Part shown: positions 43,681 through 52,359 of the stretch, piece by piece
How the letters are laid out: every line of letters begins with the position of its first letter
How positions within the stretch are numbered: position 1 is the stretch's first letter
Source: an uncultured Clostridia bacterium
GTDB taxonomy: Bacteria > Bacillota > Clostridia > Christensenellales > UBA1242
NCBI GenBank assembly: GCA_934747775.1
Contig: CAKVHA010000003.1
Span: forward strand, 1-64,000
Direction of reading: 5' to 3'
DNA length: 64,000 nucleotides
Notes under the pieces: generated by a model
The model's database searches: none
What the model was told of the DNA's origin: nothing
What the model saw: the letters and a program-made list of their open reading frames with translations, nothing else
Program-made: the position numbers and the translations under genes

Positions 43681-44262
43681 TTAGTCTTGTTTAAAAACAT
43701 CTTTATTTTTAACAATATAGTTAATTCCAGACATTATTGTAAGTGCGGTTGCAATTCCAAGCGCAACATATGAAACAATGGTGAATACTTTTAACCACGT
43801 TTCACCTAAAAAATCATACTGATTTGCAAGTGCAACAAACATAAACAATGGAAGTGCAACATCGGTTACTGCTGTTTTTAGTTTGCCCCAAAAATCGGCT
43901 GCAACAACGATATTTTTTCTTACGGCAACCATACGTAGTGCCGAAACCATAAATTCTCTGCCAATAATTATTGTTGCTATAATAGCTCCCCAAGGTGTAA
44001 CAATTGTTCCGTCGCATATAATTAAAAACAATGTTGACGAAACAAGTAATTTGTCGGCAATTGGGTCAAGAAATTTGCCTAGGTCAGTTACTAGATTGCG
44101 TTTTCTTGCGATTGCACCATCTAGGTGATCGGTGTAAGCTGCTAGTACAAATAGAAAAATTGCAACAGCTTTTCCGTAAGGGATAAAGTCCGCTAAGTAA
44201 AAAAACATTACAAGCGGTATCATTAAAATTCTAACTAATGTTATTCTATTTGGTAAATTCAT
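43681..44262 (-). CDS. pgsA: CDP-diacylglycerol-glycerol-3-phosphate 3-phosphatidyltransferase
   Basis: The 193-residue membrane enzyme has the CDP-alcohol phosphotransferase motif D-x2-DG-x2-AR-x8-G-x3-D-x3-D in TDHLDGAIARKRN and LGKFLDPIADK. It makes phosphatidylglycerol phosphate. Its ATG overlaps the rimO stop by 4 bp, and cinA follows 25 bp downstream, matching the conserved pgsA-cinA-recA order. Confidence 0.96.
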   Translation of the reverse strand: MNLPNRITLVRILMIPLVMFFYLADFIPYGKAVAIFLFVLAAYTDHLDGAIARKRNLVTDLGKFLDPIADKLLVSSTLFLIICDGTIVTPWGAIIATIIIGREFMVSALRMVAVRKNIVVAADFWGKLKTAVTDVALPLFMFVALANQYDFLGETWLKVFTIVSYVALGIATALTIMSGINYIVKNKDVFKQD

Positions 44263-45581
44263 AAAATCTCTCCTAATAAATCATATTTGTTGTAACCAAC
44301 AATTTTAACAGAATAGTACTCGCCTATTTTTAAATCTGTATTAGCTTTAGTAATTATCATAGGGTCTACACTAGGACACAAATACTCGTTTCTAAAATAT
44401 GCAAAGTCACCTTCAATAAAATCCAAAACACACTTAAAGGTTTTGCCAATCATTTTTTTATTGTTTTCCACTACATTTTCATACTGAATATTTGAAAGTG
44501 TTTTTAATCGTTGTGTTTTAATTTTAGCTGGAACCTGGTTTGGCATTTTAGCCGCTGGAGTTCCGTCTTCTTTGCTGTATTTAAAGAAGCCTACATAGTC
44601 TAGTTTGTAATCTTTTACAAACTGGCAAAGAGTGTTAAAGTCGTCTTCAGTTTCACCAGGGAAACCTAAAATAAATGTGCTACGAATTTTAATTTCTGGG
44701 CAGGCAAGCCTTAATTTGTCTATAATATTGCAAATCTGCGAGTGATTTACGCGACGATTCATTCTTTTTAAAATATTATCGCTAATGTGCTGTAAAGGAA
44801 TATCTATATATTTTGCAACCTTATCGTTGGTTGCAATTTCGTTAATTAGAGCGTCATCAATAAGGTCAGGATAACAATAAAGCAACCTAATTTTATCTAG
44901 TCCATTAATTTTTGACAACTCCTTAATTAGCTCAACAATGTGTGGTTTTCCGTAAATATCTGCGCCATATTTTGTAACATCTTGTGCAACCAAAATAACT
45001 TCTTTAACGCCGTTTTTAACTAGATTTTGCGCTTCCAAAACAAGCTTGTCCATAGGTTCGCTTTTATATCGTCCCCTAATGTAAGGAATTGTGCAGTAAG
45101 TGCAAAAATTATCGCACCCATCGGCAATTTTTAAATATGCAAAGTGCTTAGGAGTTGTTAACACTCTATCGGCACCTTTTATTTCGTTGCTCAGTCCGCT
45201 AAATTTTACACCATACAAATTGCAAACAATCTCTACAATTTTAGGGTTATCTTTTAGCGGAACAAAAGCATCAACTTCTGGCATACTTTCGTTTAAATCG
45301 GTGTAATTTAGGTTGTTTAAGCAACCAGTAACTACAATTTTTTCTAGGTTAAGTTGTTTTAGTGGGATAGTTTCTAAAATTGTATTTATACTTTCCTTTC
45401 GGGCGTCTAAAATGAATGCGCAGGTATTTATGACAATTATGTTTGCGTCTTCATACGAGTTAACGATATTAAAACTTGCATTTTTAAACGCGAAAATCAT
45501 TTTTTCTAGGTCAACGCGGTTTTTATCGCACCCAAGCGAAATAAAGCCTATTTTCTTTTTCTTAAGTTCGGAATATGTCAT
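44259..45581 (-). CDS. rimO: Ribosomal protein S12 methylthiotransferase RimO
   Basis: The 440-residue radical-SAM methylthiotransferase begins with KIGFISLGCDKNRVDLE, a RimO-type start, and has the SAM cluster motif DGCDNFCTYCTIPYIRGRYKS and a C-terminal TRAM domain. It modifies Asp88 of ribosomal protein S12 in the known family. It overlaps spoIIIE by one base and pgsA by four. Confidence 0.95.
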   Translation of the reverse strand: MTYSELKKKKIGFISLGCDKNRVDLEKMIFAFKNASFNIVNSYEDANIIVINTCAFILDARKESINTILETIPLKQLNLEKIVVTGCLNNLNYTDLNESMPEVDAFVPLKDNPKIVEIVCNLYGVKFSGLSNEIKGADRVLTTPKHFAYLKIADGCDNFCTYCTIPYIRGRYKSEPMDKLVLEAQNLVKNGVKEVILVAQDVTKYGADIYGKPHIVELIKELSKINGLDKIRLLYCYPDLIDDALINEIATNDKVAKYIDIPLQHISDNILKRMNRRVNHSQICNIIDKLRLACPEIKIRSTFILGFPGETEDDFNTLCQFVKDYKLDYVGFFKYSKEDGTPAAKMPNQVPAKIKTQRLKTLSNIQYENVVENNKKMIGKTFKCVLDFIEGDFAYFRNEYLCPSVDPMIITKANTDLKIGEYYSVKIVGYNKYDLLGEIL

Positions 45582-48445
45582 TACAAATCTTCTCCAAATC
45601 GTTCTTCAAATTCTTGTTGTGTTATGAAAATAACACGGTTGTTTTTACTGTCTTTAGGCGAAACAAATCCCGCAGCTTCCATTTGGTCTACAATTCTGCC
45701 AGCACGGTTAAAGCCAATGTTAAATATACGCTGCAACTTACTAACAGAAGCGTTGTTTGTTTTTATAAAGTTTCTTAGCGCGTCTTTCATAAGTGGGTCA
45801 AATACTTCGGCAGTTGGTTCGTTTTCAAAACCACCTACATCGCCACCTTGATTTCGGTTAAACATTTTGTCTTCAATTTCGCTATCAAATACGGCGTCGT
45901 TGTTTTCTTTAACATAGTCTAGCACCGCTTTAATTTCTTCGTTGCTAACAAAGCAACCTTGGATACGTGAAGGTGTTGGCGAATCGATTGGAGCAAACAA
46001 CATATCACCTTTTCCTAGCAAGTTTTCGGCGCCGCTTTCACCAATAATTGTTTTACTATCGGCAAAACTTGAAACTGCAAACGCAATACGTGTAGGCAAG
46101 TTGTTTTTAATTGTACCAGTGATAACGTCAACACTTGGACGCTGTGTTGCAAGTACCAAGTGAATACCAGCTGCTCTACTTTTTTGAGTTAGGCGCATAA
46201 TTTTTTCTTCAAAGTCTTTTTTAGACTGGCTCATAAGGTCTGCAAGTTCGTCCACAACCAAAACAATGTATGGGAGTTTTTCTGCTGTGTATGATTTTAC
46301 TTCGGCTGTATCGTTGTACTCTTCTATATTTCTAACTTGGAATTTAGAGAATAGCGAATAACGGCGTTCCATTTCATCAATACTCCAACTTAAAGCATTA
46401 AGAGCTTTTTCGGTGGATGTAATTACATTAGGAACTAATAAATGTGGCAACCCATTGTATGGGGTAAACTCAACTTGTTTTGGGTCGATAAGAATTAAAC
46501 GCACATCATCTGGAGATGCTTTAAAAATCCAACTAATAAGCATAGAGTTTAAGCAAACGGATTTACCACTACCAGTAGAACCTGCCACCAACATATGTGG
46601 TGCTTTATCTAGCCTTGAAACTCGTGATTCATTGGCAATATCTTGTCCAAGTGCAAAAGTAAGTGGGTTTTTTGATGTTGTAAAATTTTTGCTTTCTAGC
46701 ACATCTCTTAGTGAAACGGTAGATATTTTTTTGTTTGGAACTTCTACACCAAATGCGTTTTTACCTGGAATAGGAATTTCAGTACGAATACTACCTTTAC
46801 TTTCTAGCGACATCGCAATATCGTCTGTAAAGCCAAGCACGCGTTTTACTGGAATACCAACTGGCATTTGAAGCTCATAACGAGTGAATGCAGGACCACG
46901 TGCAATAGAAGAAATTTTTGCTGGAATTTTAAAGCTTTCCAATGTTGCTTCTAGCATTCTACCCTTTTGTTGCTGTTCTTCTACGCCGTCGGCGTCGTCA
47001 TTCGGATAATATTTTAATAAGTCCGTGCTAGGTGCATTATAGTGTTTTGGCTTAGGATAATGCTTTGGTTCGGCGTCAACATCGTCTATCATAGCCTTTG
47101 CCTTATCATAACCTGTTGGTTTAGAGTTGTTAGCTGGTTTTGTAAAACTGTCACCAAATAAATTATTGTCCGATTTACTAGGTGTTGTGTTCATACTAAC
47201 TTGGTTGTAGAACTCGCGTTTTGGTTCTTTTGCTGGCTTTTGTTCGCTTGCTATAGGTTCATCGTTAAACGAGTTAGCGTTGTTATCTTGTTTTGGTTTA
47301 GACACATAGTCGCTTACGCTAATTGAATTAAATTCATCGTTGCTGTTTTTCAAATTTGCATAACGTTTATCAAATTCTTCATTTTGTTTTAAATATTGGT
47401 CTTTATTTTTTTCATACGATTTAAGTGAAAAATTATCGTCATACAAATCGTTTTGTTTTGTAAAGGTTGGTGTTTCGTCAAGCGGTTTGTACTCGCCTTT
47501 TGTAGCAGACAAAAACTCAGTAATTTTGCGTTTTTTATCTAGGTCTTCTTTAGACTTAGCTTGTTTTTGTGGTGTGGGTTCTTCATAATCATCTAGTTTG
47601 TTTTCATCGCCGTGATATATAAACGACGGCTTGTTGCCTTGTGTTGGTTGTATTTTTTGTTTAAATTGAGTAAATTCTTCTGGTTCGGTTTGCGAATAAT
47701 CTTGTGAAGTTTCTGGCTCGTCGTCATAGTTTCTAAGACCAAGAATTTTTCTTGCTGCCTTTTTCTCTTCTGGTTCGTCGTCTTTAATAAAAATGTCGTC
47801 GTCTACGGCTGGTTTTACTGGTTCGGCTGGGGTGTAGTCATTGTCGTCATAATTGCTGGTTTTGTTAAAATTAAGTTCTGTTTCTGTAGGATTTTCTTCT
47901 ATAATTTTGTTTTCAACCTTAACTGGCGCATTTTGTTTTTTGGTTAAAAAGCGGTCAATAATTAACGATGTTGTAATTACAATGGCAATTATAAATGTTA
48001 TTATTGCACCAACATAGTGAGAAATGTACGCAACTGGAAATGTGAAAATTCCAAACAGCAATCCACCAGCGGTTGTTTTGTTGTTGTAGCAAGTTGTAAG
48101 ATATTTGCCATATGAATAATCAAAATATTTTTTTGTGGTAAATGTATGAATTAAACACACAAAAAGACATAGCGTAACAATAATTAATGCTATGGTTTTG
48201 TTGTTTAAATTGATATGTTTTTCTAGAATAAAAAATATGCCAAGCACAACATTAAACAAAAATATTGCGTAAGTAAAAAGTCCCAAAAACCCAAGAAAAA
48301 ATGAGTTTATAAAAGGGATAATATTAAAAATTAAGTTTATTAACAAAACGCCAAAAACCGACACAAAAGTTATGCCAGTTTTTCTTAAAGCACTGTTTGT
48401 AATTTTTTTATTTGAATTTTTTGAATAAATAGCCAAAATAACCAC
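45581..48445 (-). CDS. spoIIIE: DNA translocase FtsK/SpoIIIE
   Basis: The 954-residue protein has four membrane helices in the first 170 residues and a Glu/Asp/Gln/Asn-rich linker (about 180-480). The motor domain has Walker A GSTGSGKSV and Walker B VLVVDELADLM, and a C-terminal gamma winged helix reads DNA polarity (LQRIFNIGFNRAGRIVDQME). In spore formers it pumps the chromosome into the forespore. The start given is GTG; an in-frame TTG at 48436 is better spaced from the AGGTGG site and may be the true start. Confidence 0.95.
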   Translation of the reverse strand: MVILAIYSKNSNKKITNSALRKTGITFVSVFGVLLINLIFNIIPFINSFFLGFLGLFTYAIFLFNVVLGIFFILEKHINLNNKTIALIIVTLCLFVCLIHTFTTKKYFDYSYGKYLTTCYNNKTTAGGLLFGIFTFPVAYISHYVGAIITFIIAIVITTSLIIDRFLTKKQNAPVKVENKIIEENPTETELNFNKTSNYDDNDYTPAEPVKPAVDDDIFIKDDEPEEKKAARKILGLRNYDDEPETSQDYSQTEPEEFTQFKQKIQPTQGNKPSFIYHGDENKLDDYEEPTPQKQAKSKEDLDKKRKITEFLSATKGEYKPLDETPTFTKQNDLYDDNFSLKSYEKNKDQYLKQNEEFDKRYANLKNSNDEFNSISVSDYVSKPKQDNNANSFNDEPIASEQKPAKEPKREFYNQVSMNTTPSKSDNNLFGDSFTKPANNSKPTGYDKAKAMIDDVDAEPKHYPKPKHYNAPSTDLLKYYPNDDADGVEEQQQKGRMLEATLESFKIPAKISSIARGPAFTRYELQMPVGIPVKRVLGFTDDIAMSLESKGSIRTEIPIPGKNAFGVEVPNKKISTVSLRDVLESKNFTTSKNPLTFALGQDIANESRVSRLDKAPHMLVAGSTGSGKSVCLNSMLISWIFKASPDDVRLILIDPKQVEFTPYNGLPHLLVPNVITSTEKALNALSWSIDEMERRYSLFSKFQVRNIEEYNDTAEVKSYTAEKLPYIVLVVDELADLMSQSKKDFEEKIMRLTQKSRAAGIHLVLATQRPSVDVITGTIKNNLPTRIAFAVSSFADSKTIIGESGAENLLGKGDMLFAPIDSPTPSRIQGCFVSNEEIKAVLDYVKENNDAVFDSEIEDKMFNRNQGGDVGGFENEPTAEVFDPLMKDALRNFIKTNNASVSKLQRIFNIGFNRAGRIVDQMEAAGFVSPKDSKNNRVIFITQQEFEERFGEDL

Positions 48446-48540
48446 CTATACAAGTTTTTTCAAATTATAGCACATTATAAAAAATATTTAAAACATTTTA
48501 TATAATTTAATTGAAAATTATATAAATATATCTAGTGGTA

Positions 48541-49245
48541 CTACACCGTTTGATTTAGCGTTTCGCTAACCGTTGTTGGATTAAATCCATTAGATTTGTA
48601 GTACTTTAAAATTTTAGGAAGAGCCTTTAATGTGTGTTCGGTTGGATGCGCTAAAATTAGGTTTCCGCCTTTTAAATTTTTGGTTGCGCGGTTAAAAACA
48701 AGGTTTGCATCTTTATCGCGCCAGTCTATTGTGTCATAAGTCCACAAAACCACTCTATATCCTAGTTCATTGCACGCATCTAATGTGTTTTTGTTAAATG
48801 CCCCACTTGGCGGAGCAAATAAATTCATATCAACATTTATTATGCTTTTAACAACTTCGTGGCACTTTTTAATTTCGTCGTAATTTTGAGTGTAACTAAG
48901 TTTGTCGTGGTCTTTATGAAAGTATCCGTGGTTTGCAATTTCGTGACCATCGGCTGCAATTTTTTTAAGTATTTCAGGATATTTTACTGCCCAGCTGCCA
49001 CCAACAAAAAATGTCGTTTTTACGCCATTATCTTTAAGTATGCATAGTATGTCATCTATGTACTCGTTACCCCAATAAACATTAATCATAAAACTTACAT
49101 TTTTGCTATTTTGATTGCCATTATAAATAACACTAGGATTGGAATAACTAAACACATAATTGCTATTTATATTAAATACAAAATACATTAATGTGCTAAG
49201 CATTGCAACTATTAAAACATTACTAATTACTCTATATTTTCTCAT
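48541..49245 (-). CDS. Polysaccharide deacetylase family protein (YlxY/PdaB-like)
   Basis: The 234-residue protein has a single N-terminal membrane helix or signal and a NodB domain (GVKTTFFVGGSW, EIANHGYFHKDH, APPSGAFN, LILAHPTEHT). The first motif reads VYWGNEYID instead of TFDDGP and the Arg of motif 3 is Ala, so the usual catalytic acids are partly lost, as in the YlxY subgroup. Position right after pnp matches Bacillus ylxY. The ATG at 49245 is chosen over 49260 because GGTGA sits 6 bp before it and a putative sigma-E promoter would leave almost no leader for the earlier start. Confidence 0.85.
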   Translation of the reverse strand: MRKYRVISNVLIVAMLSTLMYFVFNINSNYVFSYSNPSVIYNGNQNSKNVSFMINVYWGNEYIDDILCILKDNGVKTTFFVGGSWAVKYPEILKKIAADGHEIANHGYFHKDHDKLSYTQNYDEIKKCHEVVKSIINVDMNLFAPPSGAFNKNTLDACNELGYRVVLWTYDTIDWRDKDANLVFNRATKNLKGGNLILAHPTEHTLKALPKILKYYKSNGFNPTTVSETLNQTV

Positions 49246-49271
49246 ATTTTCACCATACACAAATTTTTATA

Positions 49272-49300
49272 TGTATATGATTATTTTTATTGTAATATGA
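49272..49300 (-). promoter_or_regulatory. Putative sigma-E-type promoter of the deacetylase gene
   Basis: On the minus strand TCATATT (49294-49300), 14 bp, CATATACA (49272-49279). The -35 fits KMATATT fully and the -10 fits CATACAHT in 6 of 8 positions. The known sigma-E spacing is 14-15 bp. Confidence 0.45.
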
Positions 49301-49371
49301 AAAATCAATATGTGTTAGCTAAAATTAAATTCAATCAATTAATTTTGTTTTTAGTTAATATTAATGATAAA

Positions 49372-49438
49372 AAAAGAAAAACCCTATTAAATTAAGATTT
49401 TTCTAAATTAATAGATAATCTAACTTAACAGAGTTTTC
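49372..49438 (-). terminator. Terminator after pnp
   Basis: A long imperfect stem pairs AAAACTCTGTTAAGTTAGA with TCTTAATTTAATAGGGTTTT, followed by T residues. Confidence 0.65.
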
Positions 49439-49444
49439 GTGTGA

Positions 49445-51529
49445 TTATTTAAAAACGCCAATAAGTTTTAGGTCTACTTTACCTTTATCAATCTTGATAA
49501 CTTTTACTTCAACCTTGTCGCCAATGTTTACAACATCTTCAACTTTTTCTACGCGTTTTGAACTAAGTTTTGAAATATGAATCATACCTTCTTTGCCATA
49601 GCCTAGGTCTACAAAAGCACCAAATGTAAGAATTCTATCTACTGTGCCTGTGTAGGTTTTGTCTAGTTCTAGGTCTTCCGCAATGCCCAAAATCATCTCT
49701 TTAGCTCTATCCATTTTTTCTTGTTCAACACCAAGAACCATAACATGACCATCGTCGGTGATGTCAATTTTAACACCAGTTTCGTCAATAATTTTGTTTA
49801 TAGTTTTTCCGCCAGAACCAATAACATCTTTAATTTTTTCTGGGTTGATGTTAAATGAAATAATCTTTGGAGCAAAAGGACTAAGTTCTTTATTTGGCTC
49901 AGAAATGCATTTGTTCATAATGCCAAGAATATGAAGTCTGCCAATTCTTGCGCGTTCTAATGCTTCACGCAAAATCTTTTCGTCGATACCCTTGATTTTG
50001 ATATCCATTTGAATAGCAGTGATACCATCTTTAGTACCAGCAACTTTAAAGTCCATATCGCCAAGAAAGTCTTCTAGACCTTGAATATCGCTTAATATAG
50101 CCACTTTTCCGCTTTCAACATCTTTAATTAAACCCATAGCAATGCCTGCAACAGGTTTTTTAATAGGAACGCCTGCTTGCATTAATGACAATGTGCTGCC
50201 ACAAACGCTTGCTTGGCTTGTGCTACCGTTGCTGCTTAAAACTTCGCTAACAGTGCGGATTGCATAAGGAAACTCTTCTTCGCTAGGCAAAACTGGAACA
50301 AGTGCGCGTTCTGCAAGTGCGCCGTGACCAATTTCTCTACGTCCAGCAGATTTAAGACCTCTTGCTTCACCTGTTGTGTAGCCTGGCATATTGTAATGAT
50401 GCATATAACGCTTTGTATCTTCTTCATCTAGACCTTCTAGTTTTTGCATATCGCTAAGGCTGCCAAGTGTAACTGTTGTAAGAACTTGTGTTTCACCGCG
50501 GGTAAATACTGCGCTGCCGTGAACTCTTGGCAAAATGCCAACTTCGCACCAAATTGGACGAATTTCATCTAGTTTTCTGCCATCTGGACGAACGCCGTTG
50601 TTAATGATTTTGCTACGCATAATTTCTTTTTTAATTTTGTAGCAAGTATCCAAAATTTCACGTTTTTGTTCGCCATATTTTTCTGCAAAATGCTCTAAGA
50701 TTTCGGCGTCAGCTGCTTCTTCGGCTGCTTCTCTTTCGTGGCGGTTAAAGTTTTCCATAACCTTAACAAAAAGTGGTGTTGCAAATTCTCTAACGTCTTT
50801 TTCAAGTTCTTCAGGAATTGTGTAATACTCTATTTTATCATTTTTAGTTATGCCAAGTTCTTTTGCCATTTGCTCTTGGAACTCAACTTGTTTTTTAATT
50901 TCTTCGTGAGCAAATAGAATGCCTTGTAGCATTACTTCTTCGCTTACTTCTTTAGCACCTGCTTCAACCATTAAAATTGCTTCTTTAGTGCCAGCAACTT
51001 TTAAGTCCATTAGGCTTTTTTCCATTTCATCGGTGTTTGGGTTGATGATATATTTTCCATCAACATAAGCCACTTGAACACTGCCTGTAGGGCCGCCAAA
51101 CGGAATGTCACTTACTGTTAGAGCCACTGAGCTTGCAAACATTGCAAGAGGTTCTGGTGGTGTGTCGTAATCTACGCTAAGTGGCGTAACGATAACGCTA
51201 ACATCGTTAAACAATCCTTTTGGGAAAAGTGGGCGTAGCGGACGGTCTATAAGTCTGCTAACCAAAATGGCACTATCTGCTGGTCTACCTTCACGCTTTT
51301 TAAAGCCACCAGGGATTTTGCCTACTGCATAAAGTTTTTCGTCGTAATCGACTGATAGTGGGAAGAAGTCCTGGCCCGGACGAGGTTCTTTGCTCATACA
51401 AGTGTTTGCCATAACTACTGTATCGCCACACTTAATAAAGCAGTGACCATTTGCTTGCATAGCATATTTGCCAACTTGAACTTCAACAACTTTGCCACCT
51501 ATTTCTGTTTTAAATACTCTATTCTCCAT
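49445..51529 (-). CDS. pnp: Polyribonucleotide nucleotidyltransferase (PNPase)
   Basis: The 694-residue protein has two RNase PH domains, the second with the GEARGLKSAGRREIGHGALAE block, a linker helical domain, a KH domain (IKDVIGSGGKTINKIIDETG) and an S1 domain (GTVDRILTFGAFVDLGYGKEGM). It degrades RNA 3'-5' by phosphorolysis and belongs to the RNase Y-based degradosome in Firmicutes. It follows rpsO, separated by a terminator through which some transcripts probably read. Confidence 0.98.
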   Translation of the reverse strand: MENRVFKTEIGGKVVEVQVGKYAMQANGHCFIKCGDTVVMANTCMSKEPRPGQDFFPLSVDYDEKLYAVGKIPGGFKKREGRPADSAILVSRLIDRPLRPLFPKGLFNDVSVIVTPLSVDYDTPPEPLAMFASSVALTVSDIPFGGPTGSVQVAYVDGKYIINPNTDEMEKSLMDLKVAGTKEAILMVEAGAKEVSEEVMLQGILFAHEEIKKQVEFQEQMAKELGITKNDKIEYYTIPEELEKDVREFATPLFVKVMENFNRHEREAAEEAADAEILEHFAEKYGEQKREILDTCYKIKKEIMRSKIINNGVRPDGRKLDEIRPIWCEVGILPRVHGSAVFTRGETQVLTTVTLGSLSDMQKLEGLDEEDTKRYMHHYNMPGYTTGEARGLKSAGRREIGHGALAERALVPVLPSEEEFPYAIRTVSEVLSSNGSTSQASVCGSTLSLMQAGVPIKKPVAGIAMGLIKDVESGKVAILSDIQGLEDFLGDMDFKVAGTKDGITAIQMDIKIKGIDEKILREALERARIGRLHILGIMNKCISEPNKELSPFAPKIISFNINPEKIKDVIGSGGKTINKIIDETGVKIDITDDGHVMVLGVEQEKMDRAKEMILGIAEDLELDKTYTGTVDRILTFGAFVDLGYGKEGMIHISKLSSKRVEKVEDVVNIGDKVEVKVIKIDKGKVDLKLIGVFK

Positions 51530-51612
51530 ATATTCTCCTTAACTTCTTTTTAAGATTTACAGCCAAATAATAACTTATGGTTTTTAATTTGGCTTAATCT
51601 ATATCGTGTTAT

Positions 51613-51647
51613 AAAAAAAGCGAAAGGGGCATTGCCCTTCCGCCATT
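51613..51647 (-). terminator. Terminator between rpsO and pnp
   Basis: The stem GCGGAAGGGC/GCCCCTTTCGC with a 3-base loop is followed by T7 on the minus strand. Confidence 0.88.
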
Positions 51648-51652
51648 TTTTG

Positions 51653-51916
51653 TTATCTAATGCCTAACTTATTTTTTAAATCACGATAAGCTTGCAAGTC
51701 TTTTTTCTCTAAGTAGTTAAGCAATTTTTTACGGTTGCTAACCATTTGAGTAAGACCACGACGAGAATGTAAATCGTTAGGATTTTGTTTCATATGCTCG
51801 GTAAGTTCTTTAATTCTTTCTGTTAAAATAGCAACTTGAACTTCAACAGAACCAGTGTCGCCATCTTTTTTTGCATAAGTCTTAATAACTTCTTGTTTTT
51901 TGTCTTTATTAATCAT
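51653..51916 (-). CDS. rpsO: 30S ribosomal protein S15
   Basis: The 87-residue protein has all four helices of S15, including the 16S-contact segments DTGSVEVQVAILTERI and HSRRGLTQMVSNRKKLLNYL. It has normal length and AGGAGGAAA precedes the ATG. The rpsO-pnp order is almost universal. Confidence 0.99.
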   Translation of the reverse strand: MINKDKKQEVIKTYAKKDGDTGSVEVQVAILTERIKELTEHMKQNPNDLHSRRGLTQMVSNRKKLLNYLEKKDLQAYRDLKNKLGIR

Positions 51917-51932
51917 TAGTTTTTTCCTCCTA

Positions 51933-51998
51933 TTTTATTTAATACGCCTAACAACCAAGTTCAAAGATGAAGGTAGTCTAATGCCCTAGCCGTAGGTA
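51933..51998 (-). promoter_or_regulatory. Structured rpsO leader, possible S15-binding site
   Basis: The RNA ends TACGGCTAG and GTTAGGCGTA can pair over eight of nine positions and enclose two smaller hairpins (CTA/TAG and ACC-TTCA/TGAA-GGT). In other bacteria S15 represses its own mRNA through such leaders. The fold here is drawn by eye. Confidence 0.4.
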
Positions 51999-52002
51999 CG
52001 TG

Positions 52003-52034
52003 ATTATAATAACACAAAAAATGCCCGTTGTAAA
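52003..52034 (-). promoter_or_regulatory. rpsO promoter, embedded in the upstream terminator
   Basis: TTTACA (52029-52034) is 17 bp from TATTAT (52006-52011); TATAAT at 52003-52008 overlaps it. The -35 lies in the loop of the terminator hairpin of the upstream gene. Confidence 0.65.
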
Positions 52035-52045
52035 GGCATTTTTTA
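52015..52045 (-). terminator. Terminator upstream of rpsO
   Basis: The stem AAAAAATGCC/GGGCATTTTTT with an 8-base loop ends the rel transcript. Confidence 0.8.
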
Positions 52046-52063
52046 TAAATATATTAAATTTAA

Positions 52064-52348
52064 TTATTCTAAATAAAATACAGGTTTGTTAAGAGATTTT
52101 GCATATTCTATTTCGTTATGTGTGGTTTCCCCAATATATCTGTTTTTGTTTATAATAAAAACTTCGTCACTAATTTCAATTTTCTTTTTATGAATTAAAC
52201 CTAAAAGGTTTTTAATTTCACTAGTATATGTAACATCATCAAAAAAGTTTGGAATAAGCACAACATTTCCTTTTAGAGTAAGTTCTTTTTGGAGTTTTAA
52301 AAAATCATCTTTAAATTTTATGCTTCCGCAAAGTGTAATCACCTTCAT
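52064..52348 (-). CDS. Small nucleoside 2-deoxyribosyltransferase-like protein
   Basis: The 94-residue protein begins VITLCGSIKFKD, the nucleotide-binding start of the nucleoside deoxyribosyltransferase/DUF4406 fold. It ends with IINKNRYIGETTHNEIEYAKSLNKPVFYL, where the Glu in THNEIEYA is the likely active residue. Such small members cleave or transfer N-glycosidic bonds, or have unknown roles. GAGGG precedes the ATG. It lies 12 bp after rel in the same operon, possibly linking nucleotide salvage with alarmone metabolism, which is inference. Confidence 0.78.
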   Translation of the reverse strand: MKVITLCGSIKFKDDFLKLQKELTLKGNVVLIPNFFDDVTYTSEIKNLLGLIHKKKIEISDEVFIINKNRYIGETTHNEIEYAKSLNKPVFYLE

Positions 52349-52359
52349 AATTTACCCTC

